A stretch of 64,000 nucleotides of DNA from Pseudomonadota bacterium (lineage in GTDB: Bacteria; Pseudomonadota; Alphaproteobacteria; UBA8366), in NCBI GenBank assembly GCA_036339585.1, contig JAYZAS010000002.1:1-64000 (forward strand). The letters are read 5' to 3'. Positions within the stretch are counted from its first letter, which is position 1; each line of letters begins with the position of its first letter. The position numbers and the translations under genes were made by a program. This document shows positions 10,063 through 19,317 of this stretch, piece after piece. The notes beneath the pieces are model-generated. The model ran no database searches, was not told the origin of the DNA, and saw only the letters and a program-made list of their open reading frames with translations.

Positions 10063-10203
10063 ATGGTTCGTTTAACAAAATTTATAGTAATTCTGCTTAT
10101 TTTATCCGTTGTTGGAGGGGCAGTCTTTCTTGCAACAGGAGAGTTCCCACCACCCTCTAAATCTGTAGAACAAGTAATCGATAATAACCGCTTCAAGAAG
10201 TAA
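10063..10203 (+). CDS. 46-residue single-pass membrane protein
   Basis: A short frame of 46 codons starting MVRLTKFIVILLILSV and ending NNRFKK. One hydrophobic helix spans about residues 6-24, followed by a Pro-rich stretch (GEFPPPSK) and a polar tail. The pattern (positive N-terminus, one helix, short Pro-containing tail) looks like a real small inner-membrane protein with N-in orientation. Similar small proteins are, to my recollection, found ahead of xerD in other alphaproteobacteria. It ends 30 bp before the xerD start, so the two are probably co-transcribed. No function is known. Confidence 0.65.
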   Translation: MVRLTKFIVILLILSVVGGAVFLATGEFPPPSKSVEQVIDNNRFKK

Positions 10204-10233
10204 AAAGGGTTCATCTCTTTTCAAAATGACCCA

Positions 10234-11154
10234 ATGACAAAAGCTTTTAAGTCCTGCCACGTTGAAACGTTCCTCGAGATGCTAGTTGCCGAACGGGGGC
10301 TCGCTCCAAACACTATTGAAGCATACGAACGCGATTTGACTGAGTTTGCTACATTCTGTGAATGTCGGGGAACAGAGCCAGTGAGTGCTTCAGCCCAGGA
10401 TTTGAGTCTCTACATGGGTAAGTTGTGTGCCGACGATATATCTGCCTCTACGCAAGCCCGACGGCTGTCGGCACTAAAACAGTATTACAAGTTCTTACAA
10501 GCAGAATCTATACGAAGAGATAATCCAAGCACCATTGTGCAAGGTCCAAAAAAAAGGCAGCACTTGCCAAAGATACTGTCCGAAGCACAGGTTACACTTT
10601 TACTTGAAACTGCTGCTGTGGATGAAAGCCCAAAAGGGTTGCGGCTGACTGCTTTACTTGAAGTGCTGTATGCTACTGGTCTCAGGGTGAGTGAATTGAT
10701 CTCACTTCCTTTGAGCTCCGTCATGGACGATAGAGACGTTCTAATAGTTCAAGGAAAAGGGAATAAAGAGCGTATGGTGCCAATTGGACAACCAGCAAAG
10801 CAGGCAGTTAAAGCCTACAAAAAAGTACGCAGCAGATTCCTAAGAGGATTGAATAAATCCTCATGGTTGTTTCCCTCAAATTCAAAAGCCGGGCATCTAA
10901 CCCGGCAGCGTTTGGGGCAACAGTTGAAAGAATTGGCACTCAAAGCTAAAATTGATCCTACAAAAGTAAGTCCGCACGTGCTGCGCCATGCATTTGCCAG
11001 CCACTTGCTCGCAAACGGTGCTGATCTAAGAGCTGTTCAGCAAATGCTCGGACACTCAGATCTAACGACTACACAAATATATACCCATGTATTAGACGAA
11101 CGCCTCAGAAAAGTTGTTGGAGACTTTCACCCTCTGGCGCACACAAATTTCTAA
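10234..11154 (+). CDS. xerD: Site-specific tyrosine recombinase XerD
   Basis: 306-residue tyrosine recombinase that, with XerC, resolves chromosome dimers at dif under FtsK control. An N-terminal SAM-like core-binding domain (about 8-95) precedes the catalytic domain, which has every active residue: R151, K175, H248, R251, H274 and nucleophile Y283. The length and chromosomal setting, next to accA with no phage genes, favour housekeeping XerD over a mobile-element integrase. The start ATG at 10234 follows the small membrane protein gene closely. A hairpin lies just downstream. Confidence 0.94.
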   Translation: MTKAFKSCHVETFLEMLVAERGLAPNTIEAYERDLTEFATFCECRGTEPVSASAQDLSLYMGKLCADDISASTQARRLSALKQYYKFLQAESIRRDNPSTIVQGPKKRQHLPKILSEAQVTLLLETAAVDESPKGLRLTALLEVLYATGLRVSELISLPLSSVMDDRDVLIVQGKGNKERMVPIGQPAKQAVKAYKKVRSRFLRGLNKSSWLFPSNSKAGHLTRQRLGQQLKELALKAKIDPTKVSPHVLRHAFASHLLANGADLRAVQQMLGHSDLTTTQIYTHVLDERLRKVVGDFHPLAHTNF

Positions 11155-11175
11155 AACTATCTTTGGGAATGAAGC

Positions 11176-11200
11176 GGCTCGCTAGTTGTTTTAGTGAGCC
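11176..11200 (+). repeat. Hairpin in the xerD-accA gap
   Basis: A 9-bp stem (GGCTCGCTA / TAGTGAGCC, with one G-U pair) and a 7-base loop lie 21 bases after the xerD stop and 41 before accA. No T-run follows, so it is not a standard intrinsic terminator in the plus direction. It could be an mRNA stability or processing hairpin, or a weak attenuator. Confidence 0.45.
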
Positions 11201-11241
11201 TGTGCTAGGACATTAATAACAGCAAAAACGAAATTACTAAT

Positions 11242-12198
11242 ATGAAGACATTCTTGGATTTTGAACAGCCGATAGCCGACTTAGAGGGCAAGATTGAAGA
11301 ATTACGCCATTTGTCCAACAATGATGACATCAACATCACGGAGGAGGTGGGACGATTAAAAGAAAAATCACAGAGGCTTTTATTTCACACGTACGACAAT
11401 CTCTCACCGTGGCAGAAGGTTCAAGTTGCAAGGCACCCAGAACGCCCACACTGTGTCGACTACATAACCGAACTGATAAAGGATTTTACACCGCTTGCTG
11501 GCGACCGACAGTTTGGTGATGACAAAGCAATAACAGGCGGTTTAGGGAAGTTCCGGGACCAGAGTTGTATGGTAATCGGCCAAGAGAAGGGTGCAAATAC
11601 AAGTGAAAGGGTGGAGTACAACTTTGGCATGCCCCTGCCGGAAGGATACCGAAAAGCAAATAGACTTATGCGTATGGCAGATCGATTCAGACTGCCAATC
11701 ATAAGTTTTGTGGACACTCCAGGCGCATACCCCGGTGTCGGCGCTGAAGAGCGGGGGCAGGCGGAGGCTATTGCAAAGTGTATCGAAACCTGTCTGTCCG
11801 TAAAGGTCCCATTGATTAGCATAATAATAGGGGAAGGAGGTTCTGGAGGTGCAATAGCAATCGCAGCTGGAGATCAAGTTCTGATGTTAGAACACAGCGT
11901 CTACTCCGTTATTTCACCCGAAGGCTGCGCTTCGATATTATGGCGAGACACAGGCGCCACGCAAACAGCAGCTGAGGCGCTGCGCCTGACAGCCGCAGAC
12001 TTAAAAAAACATGGGCTAATAGATCTAGTCGTAAATGAGCCTTTAGGAGGGGCACACCGAGACAAGCTCGGCACCATCAATGCCGTGGGAAATGCAATCG
12101 AAACAGCCCTAGAAAATTTAAAATCACAAAATAGCAACGAGATCTGTGCCCAACGCCGTAATAGGTATCTCAAACTTGGGGAGGAGATTACCGCATGA
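11242..12198 (+). CDS. accA: Acetyl-CoA carboxylase carboxyltransferase subunit alpha
   Basis: 318-residue AccA, normal length. With AccD it transfers the carboxyl group from biotin carboxyl carrier protein to acetyl-CoA, giving malonyl-CoA for fatty acid synthesis. Visible family blocks are FVDTPGAYPGVGAEERGQAE near 154-173, GEGGSGGAIAIAAGD near 197-211 and SVISPEGCASILWRD near 222-236. The last four bases overlap the start of a lipoprotein gene, so the two are translationally coupled. AccD is not in the window. Confidence 0.97.
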   Translation: MKTFLDFEQPIADLEGKIEELRHLSNNDDINITEEVGRLKEKSQRLLFHTYDNLSPWQKVQVARHPERPHCVDYITELIKDFTPLAGDRQFGDDKAITGGLGKFRDQSCMVIGQEKGANTSERVEYNFGMPLPEGYRKANRLMRMADRFRLPIISFVDTPGAYPGVGAEERGQAEAIAKCIETCLSVKVPLISIIIGEGGSGGAIAIAAGDQVLMLEHSVYSVISPEGCASILWRDTGATQTAAEALRLTAADLKKHGLIDLVVNEPLGGAHRDKLGTINAVGNAIETALENLKSQNSNEICAQRRNRYLKLGEEITA

Positions 12199-12836
12199 AA
12201 TTAGTACCCCTAGCATTCTTTATTTTATGTTTGCTATCTGGTTGCCTTACCAATCCCAAGTCGATATTCCGACCCGACTTCGCTAACAAGTCCAAAAGTG
12301 GATACCCTATTCCGCCGGCCGATAAGCGGCAATCAGCGATGCAAAATACCACGCAATCAATCTCAAATCCAACAACCACAGATTCAAGCCATCAAAACGA
12401 ATTTAACTCAGTTAACCACGAACGTCCTGCAAGAATATCTAGCGAATTGAATTCAAGAATTCCTGGAAAAACTCCAATGCTGGTTGACCAATATTACCGC
12501 CAACAGCTCAGTTTGCAAAAAGGAGACACCAACCCGGGCAGTGCCCCCCCTCCCGTTACAAAAAAGGATGACTCGTGGTGGTATCGATTATTTGGCGCGA
12601 GCAAAACACTTCCACCATCGACATCAAATGACTGCTATGAAGGAATACTGACAAAAGAGGGCGTCACCTGCCAAGCCATGCGCACAGATGACGGGCGCTT
12701 ACTAACGCTGGGGGGAGCATTGCGAGGTTTCGGCCCGGGTGACCGCGTATGCGTTTGCGGCCCACCCTCTGTTACCTCATTTTGTCAACAGGGAACGACG
12801 ATTTACATAGCTCTTATTGATAAAAGTTGCCTTTAG
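12195..12836 (+). CDS. Lipoprotein with C-terminal Cys-rich domain, unknown function
   Basis: 213 residues. A signal peptide ends in the lipobox LSGC, with the lipidated cysteine at 17. A low-complexity Ser/Asn/Pro-rich linker (about 25-140) follows. The compact C-terminal domain (about 145-213) has cysteines in NDCYEG, GVTCQA, RVCVCG and TSFCQQG and ends in a beta-like TTIYIALI strand. That domain resembles small DUF5818-like OB-type domains, but this is recollection only. It is predicted to be anchored in the outer or inner membrane facing the periplasm. Its 4-bp overlap with accA suggests coupled expression, though no link to fatty acid synthesis is evident. Confidence 0.65.
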   Translation: MKLVPLAFFILCLLSGCLTNPKSIFRPDFANKSKSGYPIPPADKRQSAMQNTTQSISNPTTTDSSHQNEFNSVNHERPARISSELNSRIPGKTPMLVDQYYRQQLSLQKGDTNPGSAPPPVTKKDDSWWYRLFGASKTLPPSTSNDCYEGILTKEGVTCQAMRTDDGRLLTLGGALRGFGPGDRVCVCGPPSVTSFCQQGTTIYIALIDKSCL

Positions 12837-12972
12837 CAGCGAACAAGATAAGTGCGATTCGCCAACTTTCCTGCAATAATATCGTTTCTCATGGCCGCTT
12901 AATCGCTGCCAGTCCAGATTCAAAGACCTTGTTGCACACAATCTCCGGCTCAGGGCACTATAGGTGATGATA

Positions 12973-14247
12973 ATGTTATATGATCAAGATGTCTCAAATT
13001 GCTACACATTTAAGGGGTTAAAGAACCCCCTAACCGAGAAATATAATATGCTTCTTGAGGAGAGCATTGCTCGGATATGTGGAGACGGAGGGTTAGAAAT
13101 CCCGTCCGCTTTGAGAATTGTCGAGTGTAAAGATGACCTTCCGAAATTAAGGGAAATAGCTCATTTGTTCCAAAATGAGTTCGCCGACGTTGTCATTCTC
13201 GGCACAGGTGGATCAAGTTTAGGGGGGAAATGTATATGTGCGCTTGCAAAGAGCAATAAGCCTAAACTCCATTTCGTAGATAATATTGACCCTGCTACAT
13301 TTGCCGAGCTATTTGCTGTTATAAATCCCGCCTCCACAGGTGTTCTTGTAATATCAAAGTCAGGTGATACTTCAGAAACCCTTGCCCAATTCAACGTGTT
13401 TGTACAATGGTTTGAGACGCGCTTGACCCCAAGCGAAGTTTCTGGCCGGGTGAAAATCATCACGCAACAACGTAGCAGTGCTTTGAGGGAAATAGGAAAC
13501 AAAAAAAACTTCGATATTCTAAATCATGATCCGAATATCGGTGGCCGCTTTTCAGCATTTTCGTTGGTTGGAATTCTGCCAGCGTTAATTGCGGGTGTAG
13601 ACATTAGTTCGTTCCGTAAAGGCGCCGCCACCACACTTATTCATGCACGAAAAAAACGTCACAAAAGCGCACCAGCCCAAGGCGCCGCACTTAAGTTAGC
13701 CGCTTCGAGGCACGCAACATTGGGTACAGACATTCTGATGTTGTACAGCGATAAATTGTTTTGGTTTGGTCAATGGTATAGGCAACTGTGGGCTGAGAGT
13801 ATCGGCAAGGACGGATACGGCGCGACCCCAGTACCTTTTTTAGGCACAGTTGACCAGCATAGCCAACTACAACTGTATCTCGATGGTCCATCAGACAAAT
13901 TATTCACTGCAATAATGCATGGTTATGAGGATATAGGAATTTTTGTTAACCCTTCTGCAACTGGTAACGTTAGCCTCGGCGCGCTGGAACAAAGGACACT
14001 GGGGGATTTAATTAATGCCAGCCAGCATGGAACTATAGACGCACTGGTGGCTGCACACCGTCCGGTTCGAACGATAGCCACAGGTGAACTAAATGCGGCT
14101 GCATTAGGTGCCTTAATGATGCATTTTATGCTGGAAACGATAATTACTGCCGACTTGCTGGGGATTGATCCGTTCAACCAGCCTGCAGTCGAGGAAGGTA
14201 AAACGCGAACAAAACAATACCTAAAAAATTTCACAGACAAATGTTAA
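12973..14247 (+). CDS. pgi: Glucose-6-phosphate isomerase
   Basis: About 424 residues, the short form of PGI rather than the 550-residue form. The enzyme interconverts glucose-6-phosphate and fructose-6-phosphate. Recognisable blocks are the sugar-phosphate site GTGGSSLGG near 79-87, ISKSGDTSETLAQF near 127-140, GGRFSAFSLVG, and GATPVPFLGTVDQHSQLQ with the catalytic region. Candidate starts are GTG 12964, ATG 12967 and ATG 12973. The last is preferred because AGGTGA sits at the right distance. The gene overlaps mutL by 7 bp. Confidence 0.93.
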   Translation: MLYDQDVSNCYTFKGLKNPLTEKYNMLLEESIARICGDGGLEIPSALRIVECKDDLPKLREIAHLFQNEFADVVILGTGGSSLGGKCICALAKSNKPKLHFVDNIDPATFAELFAVINPASTGVLVISKSGDTSETLAQFNVFVQWFETRLTPSEVSGRVKIITQQRSSALREIGNKKNFDILNHDPNIGGRFSAFSLVGILPALIAGVDISSFRKGAATTLIHARKKRHKSAPAQGAALKLAASRHATLGTDILMLYSDKLFWFGQWYRQLWAESIGKDGYGATPVPFLGTVDQHSQLQLYLDGPSDKLFTAIMHGYEDIGIFVNPSATGNVSLGALEQRTLGDLINASQHGTIDALVAAHRPVRTIATGELNAAALGALMMHFMLETIITADLLGIDPFNQPAVEEGKTRTKQYLKNFTDKC

Positions 14248-16028
14248 TCAAGCGCCTACCCGAACAAACTATCAATCGCATCGCTGCCGGTGAAGTGATT
14301 GAGAGACCCGCCTCCGCGGCAAAGGAATTAGTCGAAAACAGTATTGATGCAGGTGCGAGTGATATCGAAATAACCGTTCGAGACGGGGGAAAGTCAATGT
14401 TGTCAGTCGTTGACAATGGTGTCGGAATGACCCGTGATGACCTCGAACTTGCGATAGAACGTCATGCAACTTCGAAACTTCCAAATAATAATTTACAAGC
14501 AATCACAACGCTTGGGTTCCGGGGAGAAGCACTGCCGTCTATTGGTGCTGTAAGCCGTTTTTCTTTGCAATCCCGCACTGGCAAAGCAGATACGGCTTGG
14601 ATGATCAATGTAGAGGGCGGTGTTGCAAAAAGCCCAGCTCCTACATCTCATCCATGCGGCACAACAGCGATGGTACGTGACTTATTTTATGCGACCCCTG
14701 CGCGTCTAAAATTTCTTCGCACTGAAAGAACCGAGTCTCAGCGAATTGTCGAAGCTGTAAAACGCATTGCTATGTCGCACCCGGAAGTGGGTTTCCGTCT
14801 CACGGTCGATGGTCGGCCTAGATTACGATATGTAGCTGAGAAAGGTAATCCAGTAATTATACGCTTAGCACGGCTGAAAGCAGTTATGGGCGCTGAATTT
14901 GCTGAAAATGCCCTATCAATTGATGCCCAAAGGAATGGACTGCAAGTAACTGGCTTCGCTGGGGTACCAACCTTAAATCGTGCCAATGCAGCAATGCAGT
15001 ATCTCTTTGTTAATAATCGGCCTGTCACTGACCGACTTTTAGTTGGAGCAGTGCGCGGATCCTACGCAGATTTCCTGGCCCGAAACCGTCACCCACTGGT
15101 CGCCTTATATCTTCAAATTGACCCACACCTTGTAGACATAAACGTACACCCCGCAAAATCCGAGGTTCGTTTTCAGGATCCAAAATCAGTGCGCAGTTTG
15201 GTTGTTGGAGCGTTGAAGCGCGCACTTTTAGAAGCTGGACATCAGGCATCTACCTCCAATAGCTATGCGGCAGTCGATACTTTTCTCTCTCCAAAATCTT
15301 CTAACCGCAGCCAACCCAACTATCTCACATTATCAGCCCAATCTTTTAATAGGGATACTTTTCATCCTCAAACCGATCTCGGAGAGAGAAGAGATTTACA
15401 CCCTGCCGCAAGAACACCAGAACCAGACACATCATCCATGGCTTTACCCTTCCCATTGGGAGCGGCGCGCGCTCAGTTCCATCGAACCTATGTTTTTGCT
15501 GAAACACATGACGGAATTGTGATAGTCGATCAGCATGCTGCACACGAGAGATTAGTTTATGAGAGGTTAAAAAAAGACTTGGCGGTTAGTGGCGTGGCGC
15601 GGCAGGGCCTTTTAATTCCCGAGGTTGTCGAACTCACTTCAACAGAAGTTGTTCTTCTTACAAATCGTTCATCAGAGTTGGCAGAGTTTGGTCTGACACT
15701 GGAAGCATTTGGCGAGGGCGCAGTTCTCGTTCGTGAAGTTCCAGAGCTATTGGGGCATATGAACATAAAAGAATTAGTCAAGGACCTCGCCGATGAACTT
15801 AGTGAATTTGGCGAATCATTCACCCTTAAGGAAAAACTCGAACAGGTATGCAGTACAATGGCTTGCCATGGCAGCGTTCGTGCGGGTCGTATTCTAAATG
15901 CTTCAGAGATGAATGCGCTTTTGCGGGAGATGGAAGTTACACCTCACTCGGCTCAGTGTAATCATGGTCGCCCAACTCATATAAAACTCCAATTATCAGA
16001 TATTGAGAAGTTATTCGGGAGACGCTAG
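14241..16028 (+). CDS. mutL: DNA mismatch repair protein MutL
   Basis: 595-residue MutL linking MutS recognition to strand removal. The N-terminal GHKL ATPase has KELVENSIDAGAS (E32 and N33 region), DNGVGM at 58-63 and GFRGEAL at 92-98. A variable linker (about 335-400) leads to the C-terminal dimerisation and nuclease domain with DQHAAHERLVYE, which fits the DQHA(x)2E(x)4E endonuclease motif, and a late CxxHG-type segment (MACHGSVRAG). This predicts a latent nicking endonuclease, as in bacteria lacking MutH. It overlaps pgi upstream and converges on rsmD with a 4-bp overlap. Confidence 0.96.
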   Translation: MLIKRLPEQTINRIAAGEVIERPASAAKELVENSIDAGASDIEITVRDGGKSMLSVVDNGVGMTRDDLELAIERHATSKLPNNNLQAITTLGFRGEALPSIGAVSRFSLQSRTGKADTAWMINVEGGVAKSPAPTSHPCGTTAMVRDLFYATPARLKFLRTERTESQRIVEAVKRIAMSHPEVGFRLTVDGRPRLRYVAEKGNPVIIRLARLKAVMGAEFAENALSIDAQRNGLQVTGFAGVPTLNRANAAMQYLFVNNRPVTDRLLVGAVRGSYADFLARNRHPLVALYLQIDPHLVDINVHPAKSEVRFQDPKSVRSLVVGALKRALLEAGHQASTSNSYAAVDTFLSPKSSNRSQPNYLTLSAQSFNRDTFHPQTDLGERRDLHPAARTPEPDTSSMALPFPLGAARAQFHRTYVFAETHDGIVIVDQHAAHERLVYERLKKDLAVSGVARQGLLIPEVVELTSTEVVLLTNRSSELAEFGLTLEAFGEGAVLVREVPELLGHMNIKELVKDLADELSEFGESFTLKEKLEQVCSTMACHGSVRAGRILNASEMNALLREMEVTPHSAQCNHGRPTHIKLQLSDIEKLFGRR

Positions 16029-16591
16029 CTCGCAACCTTTAAAATTAATATGCGAGTTCCGCCATATTGACGCTCCAGAAGTAACTCCATGTTGGATGGG
16101 ATGCTATATTCATCATATGCGTCAAGTTCTGCGCAACAAACTGTGTCCACTCCAACCCAATTTGCCGCCAAGAGACCTGTAAGTGCCGACAATAATAACA
16201 TCTCTTTATATGGAGGATCGAGAAATAGCAAATCTACCGGTTCCGTGTTAGTAGGTGGATTTGTCGCGTCAGTTTGCAGCACACGAACACGAGAGGATTC
16301 GCCCAATTCGAAAGAATTTTTTTTTATCGCTTCTAAAGCGATCTCAGCTTTTTCCATGAAGATACATTTGGAAGCTCCCCTACTTAGAGCCTCAAAACCC
16401 AAAGCCCCACTGCCGGCGAAGGCATCTAGTACGCTTGCGTTTTCTAACACTGACTGCTTTCCGGCACGGTACCCGCCATGAGCTAGTATATTAAAAAGAG
16501 ATTCCCGCACTTTATCGCTAGTGGGGCGCACTCCAAGGCCCGCAGGTGCGACTAAAGCTCTTCCTTTATGTTTCCCTGCCACGAGGCGCAT
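16025..16591 (-). CDS. rsmD: 16S rRNA (guanine-N2-)-methyltransferase RsmD
   Basis: 188-residue SAM-dependent methyltransferase that modifies G966 of 16S rRNA. The SAM-binding motif DAFAGSGALG is at 56-65 and the catalytic DPPY at 125-128, preceded by LLFL. Opening residues MRLVAGKHKGRAL and RPTSDKVRESLFN are typical of the family. It follows the pseudouridine synthase gene with stop and start sharing one base (TAATG), so the pair forms a small rRNA-modification operon. It converges on mutL. Confidence 0.94.
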   Translation of the reverse strand: MRLVAGKHKGRALVAPAGLGVRPTSDKVRESLFNILAHGGYRAGKQSVLENASVLDAFAGSGALGFEALSRGASKCIFMEKAEIALEAIKKNSFELGESSRVRVLQTDATNPPTNTEPVDLLFLDPPYKEMLLLSALTGLLAANWVGVDTVCCAELDAYDEYSIPSNMELLLERQYGGTRILILKVAS

Positions 16592-17397
16592 TAAATTCGC
16601 CTACCTTTTTTATCGTTTGGACTAGCTCTGTTCTCGACTTTCTGCATGCGCGAAATAATTTTTGGTCCAACGTACTCTGCTAACTTCCCAAAATGCACTT
16701 CATCTACTTCGCCACGTTTCAGGTTACCTAACTCAAACGGTCCGTAACCTATCCTGATTAAGCGATTAACCCGCCACCCAAAAGACTCACAAACCTTTCG
16801 GATTTCGCGATTTTTGCCCTCCCTTAAAGTCATTCTAAGCCATCCATTTGCGCCAGACTGTTTCTCTAATTTTACATCTATGGGAGCATAACGGACACCT
16901 GCCACGGACATACCATTCGCTAACGCTCTCAATGAATCCCTTTGTGGTCGACCAAATACTCGCACTCGGTAGTGCCTTTCCCAACCCATAGAAGGCAACT
17001 CAAATTGACGCGATAATTCTCCATCATTCGTAAGCAATAGCAAACCTTCAGAATTCAAATCGAGCCGGCCAACTGATATGACCCTAGGCAAGCTAGATGG
17101 CAAAGAACCAAATATTGTTTTCCGTTTTTCCGGGTCTCTTTCCGTTGTCAGCAGACCAACTGGCTTATGGTAACGCCAAACGCGCACGGGCTCTTTAACG
17201 GGCAATGCAAGCCCATCAACTTTCACCCCAACGACAGTGTCAATATTGGTTGCTGGATCTTTGCATATTCTGCCGTTAATCGCGACACGCCCAGCCTTAA
17301 TCCAGCGCTCAGCTTCCCGACGCGAACACAACCCAGACCTAGCGATAACTTTTGCGATGCGCGCAGGCTGGCCGTTCCACTTCATCATTTTTCCCAT
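16591..17397 (-). CDS. rluB: rRNA pseudouridine synthase, RluB/RsuA family
   Basis: 268 residues. An N-terminal S4 RNA-binding domain (about 11-60, with SRREAERWIKAGRV) precedes the pseudouridine synthase domain with catalytic D113 in GRLDLNSEGLLLLTNDG. A basic tail follows (RASPNDKKGRR). The best match is RluB, which makes pseudouridine 2605 in 23S rRNA, but RsuA, RluE and RluF share the motif, so the target is inferred. Met codons at 17397, 17388 and 17385 are all possible starts. GGGAA before the later two makes them plausible. Confidence 0.88.
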   Translation of the reverse strand: MGKMMKWNGQPARIAKVIARSGLCSRREAERWIKAGRVAINGRICKDPATNIDTVVGVKVDGLALPVKEPVRVWRYHKPVGLLTTERDPEKRKTIFGSLPSSLPRVISVGRLDLNSEGLLLLTNDGELSRQFELPSMGWERHYRVRVFGRPQRDSLRALANGMSVAGVRYAPIDVKLEKQSGANGWLRMTLREGKNREIRKVCESFGWRVNRLIRIGYGPFELGNLKRGEVDEVHFGKLAEYVGPKIISRMQKVENRASPNDKKGRRI

Positions 17398-17484
17398 GTA
17401 TCAACAAGACTATGGCGTTATTTGCGTAGATGCAATGAATAAGCTTGCTTGACCACATACTCGTAATGAAGTCAAATTCTAGCA

Positions 17485-17943
17485 ATGAATAGACTTTATT
17501 CTTTGAATATGAAGATTGCACTTTGCGAGGCTGAGAACGCATTGTCTCGCGATGAGGTGCCGGTTGGGGCAGTCATTGTCGAAGGAACTACAGGTAAAAT
17601 CATCGCGAGGGCCGGCAATGGTGTCGAACGGCTGCATGATCCAACGGCACACGCTGAAATTCTAGCGATTCGCGAGGCTTGTGCAGCATTAGGTCAAAAA
17701 CGGTTAGACGGTTACGATATATACGTGACACTTGAACCGTGCACGATGTGCGCCGGCGCAATTTCACATGCACGCCTTCGACGACTTTATTTTGGTGCTA
17801 TGGATGTAAAGGGTGGCGCAGTAGAAAATGGGATTAAATTTTTTGAACGTTCCACCTGCCACCATGTGCCCGAAATCTACGGGGGAATACAAGAAATCGA
17901 ATCACAAAAATTACTAACAACATTTTTTCAAAATAAACGGTAA
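17485..17943 (+). CDS. tadA: tRNA-specific adenosine deaminase
   Basis: 152-residue zinc deaminase that converts A34 to inosine in tRNA-Arg(ACG). The HAE motif is at 56-58 (zinc ligand and proton shuttle) and the PCTMC motif at 85-89 supplies the two cysteine ligands. The family segment FGAMDVKGGAVEN near 103-115 matches TadA rather than a nucleobase deaminase. It is divergent from rluB with 87 bp between starts and converges on purD, the stops being one base apart. Confidence 0.94.
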   Translation: MNRLYSLNMKIALCEAENALSRDEVPVGAVIVEGTTGKIIARAGNGVERLHDPTAHAEILAIREACAALGQKRLDGYDIYVTLEPCTMCAGAISHARLRRLYFGAMDVKGGAVENGIKFFERSTCHHVPEIYGGIQEIESQKLLTTFFQNKR

Positions 17944-17944
17944 T

Positions 17945-19234
17945 CTAAATTTTTTTTGTTTCACGTTCCACTGCGCGCCACCCAATATCATGCCTATAAA
18001 ACCCATTAGGCCAATTAATAGCATTGACTCCTTTATATGCTTTTTGTTGTGCTTCAGTGACTGTTTTGCCTACAGCAGTGACATTCAAGACTCTACCACC
18101 GACTGCCTGCAGTTTTCCTCTTGAGTCGAGGGCTGTGCCGGCATGGAATAACTTAACGTCCTTCATCATTGAAATACTTTTGAGATTGCCAATCTCTGTT
18201 GGCTGCTTAAACATATTTGGATAACCCTTAGAAGCTAGTACAACCGTCAGCGCTACTTGTTGATGCCAGCGAAGATCAAAATCCTTAAGTTCGCCATCAG
18301 CTGCCGCAATAAGCGCTGGTAGCAAGTCTGACTTCAAACGCATCATGAGCACTTGGCACTCTGGGTCTCCAAAGCGAACATTAAATTCAATAAGTTTTGG
18401 TCCTTTCTCAGTGATCATTATTCCAGCAAACAGAACACCTGTGTAAGGTATTCCCTCTGATCTCATTGCAGAGACCGTACGGGAAATAATTTTATCCTCT
18501 ATTTCTGCCTGAAGTGCATCTGTCATGATAGGTGCCGGACTATATGCCCCCATCCCACCAGTGTTGGGGCCAGTGTCTCCATCTCCAACAGCCTTATGAT
18601 CTTGCGCAGAAGCGAGCATCAAGGCGTTATCCCCGTCGCACAGGGCGAAAATACTGACTTCTTCTCCGGAAAGATATTCTTCAACTACAATGGATGCGCC
18701 AGCATTTCCGAAACGATCCCCAACAAGAGCATCCTCTGCTGCAGCCAGTGCTTCTCGAACATTCATAGCCACGGTCACACCCTTGCCGGCAGCTAAGCCA
18801 TCAGCCTTGACAACTATAGGTGCGCCCTTCTCCTTGATGTACGAACGAGCATCTGCGATTTTGCTAAAGTGACGGTAAGACCCTGTTGGAATGTTGTACT
18901 TCGCGCAAAGCGATTTTGTAAAACTCTTCGAGCCTTCTAACTGAGCTGCAGACCCAGTTGGTCCAAAACATTTTACTCCAATATTTTTCAGGCGGTCTAC
19001 CAATCCATTCACCAACGGCGCTTCCGGGCCAACTATCACAAAGTCAATATGATTTGTCTTCGTGAAATTAACCAATGAGTCAACGTCATCTTGATCTATG
19101 TCAACACATTCAGCCACTTCTGCTATCCCAGCGTTACCGGGAGCACAATATATCACTTCGCTTAACGGCGAGCCCGACAACGCCCAACACAGTGAATGTT
19201 CACGCCCTCCTGAACCTACAACTAAAAGCTTCAT
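17945..19234 (-). CDS. purD: Phosphoribosylamine--glycine ligase
   Basis: About 429 residues. It is the ATP-grasp enzyme joining phosphoribosylamine and glycine in purine synthesis. It opens with MKLLVVGSGGREHSL, the classic PurD N-terminus, which decides the start over an upstream in-frame Met. Further blocks are GPEAPLVNGLVDRL, the ATP-grasp VEEYLSGEEVSIFALCDG, GPNTGGMGAYSPAP and EFNVRFGDPECQVLM. It is divergent from xseA with about 83 bp between starts, an arrangement common in alphaproteobacteria. Confidence 0.96.
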   Translation of the reverse strand: MKLLVVGSGGREHSLCWALSGSPLSEVIYCAPGNAGIAEVAECVDIDQDDVDSLVNFTKTNHIDFVIVGPEAPLVNGLVDRLKNIGVKCFGPTGSAAQLEGSKSFTKSLCAKYNIPTGSYRHFSKIADARSYIKEKGAPIVVKADGLAAGKGVTVAMNVREALAAAEDALVGDRFGNAGASIVVEEYLSGEEVSIFALCDGDNALMLASAQDHKAVGDGDTGPNTGGMGAYSPAPIMTDALQAEIEDKIISRTVSAMRSEGIPYTGVLFAGIMITEKGPKLIEFNVRFGDPECQVLMMRLKSDLLPALIAAADGELKDFDLRWHQQVALTVVLASKGYPNMFKQPTEIGNLKSISMMKDVKLFHAGTALDSRGKLQAVGGRVLNVTAVGKTVTEAQQKAYKGVNAINWPNGFYRHDIGWRAVERETKKI

Positions 19235-19317
19235 TTTAATGTTCTGCCTTTGCAAAAAACCTACATTCTACATATCATATAGGCTTTAACTATGGATTAC
19301 TTTTCCCGATATTGAAT

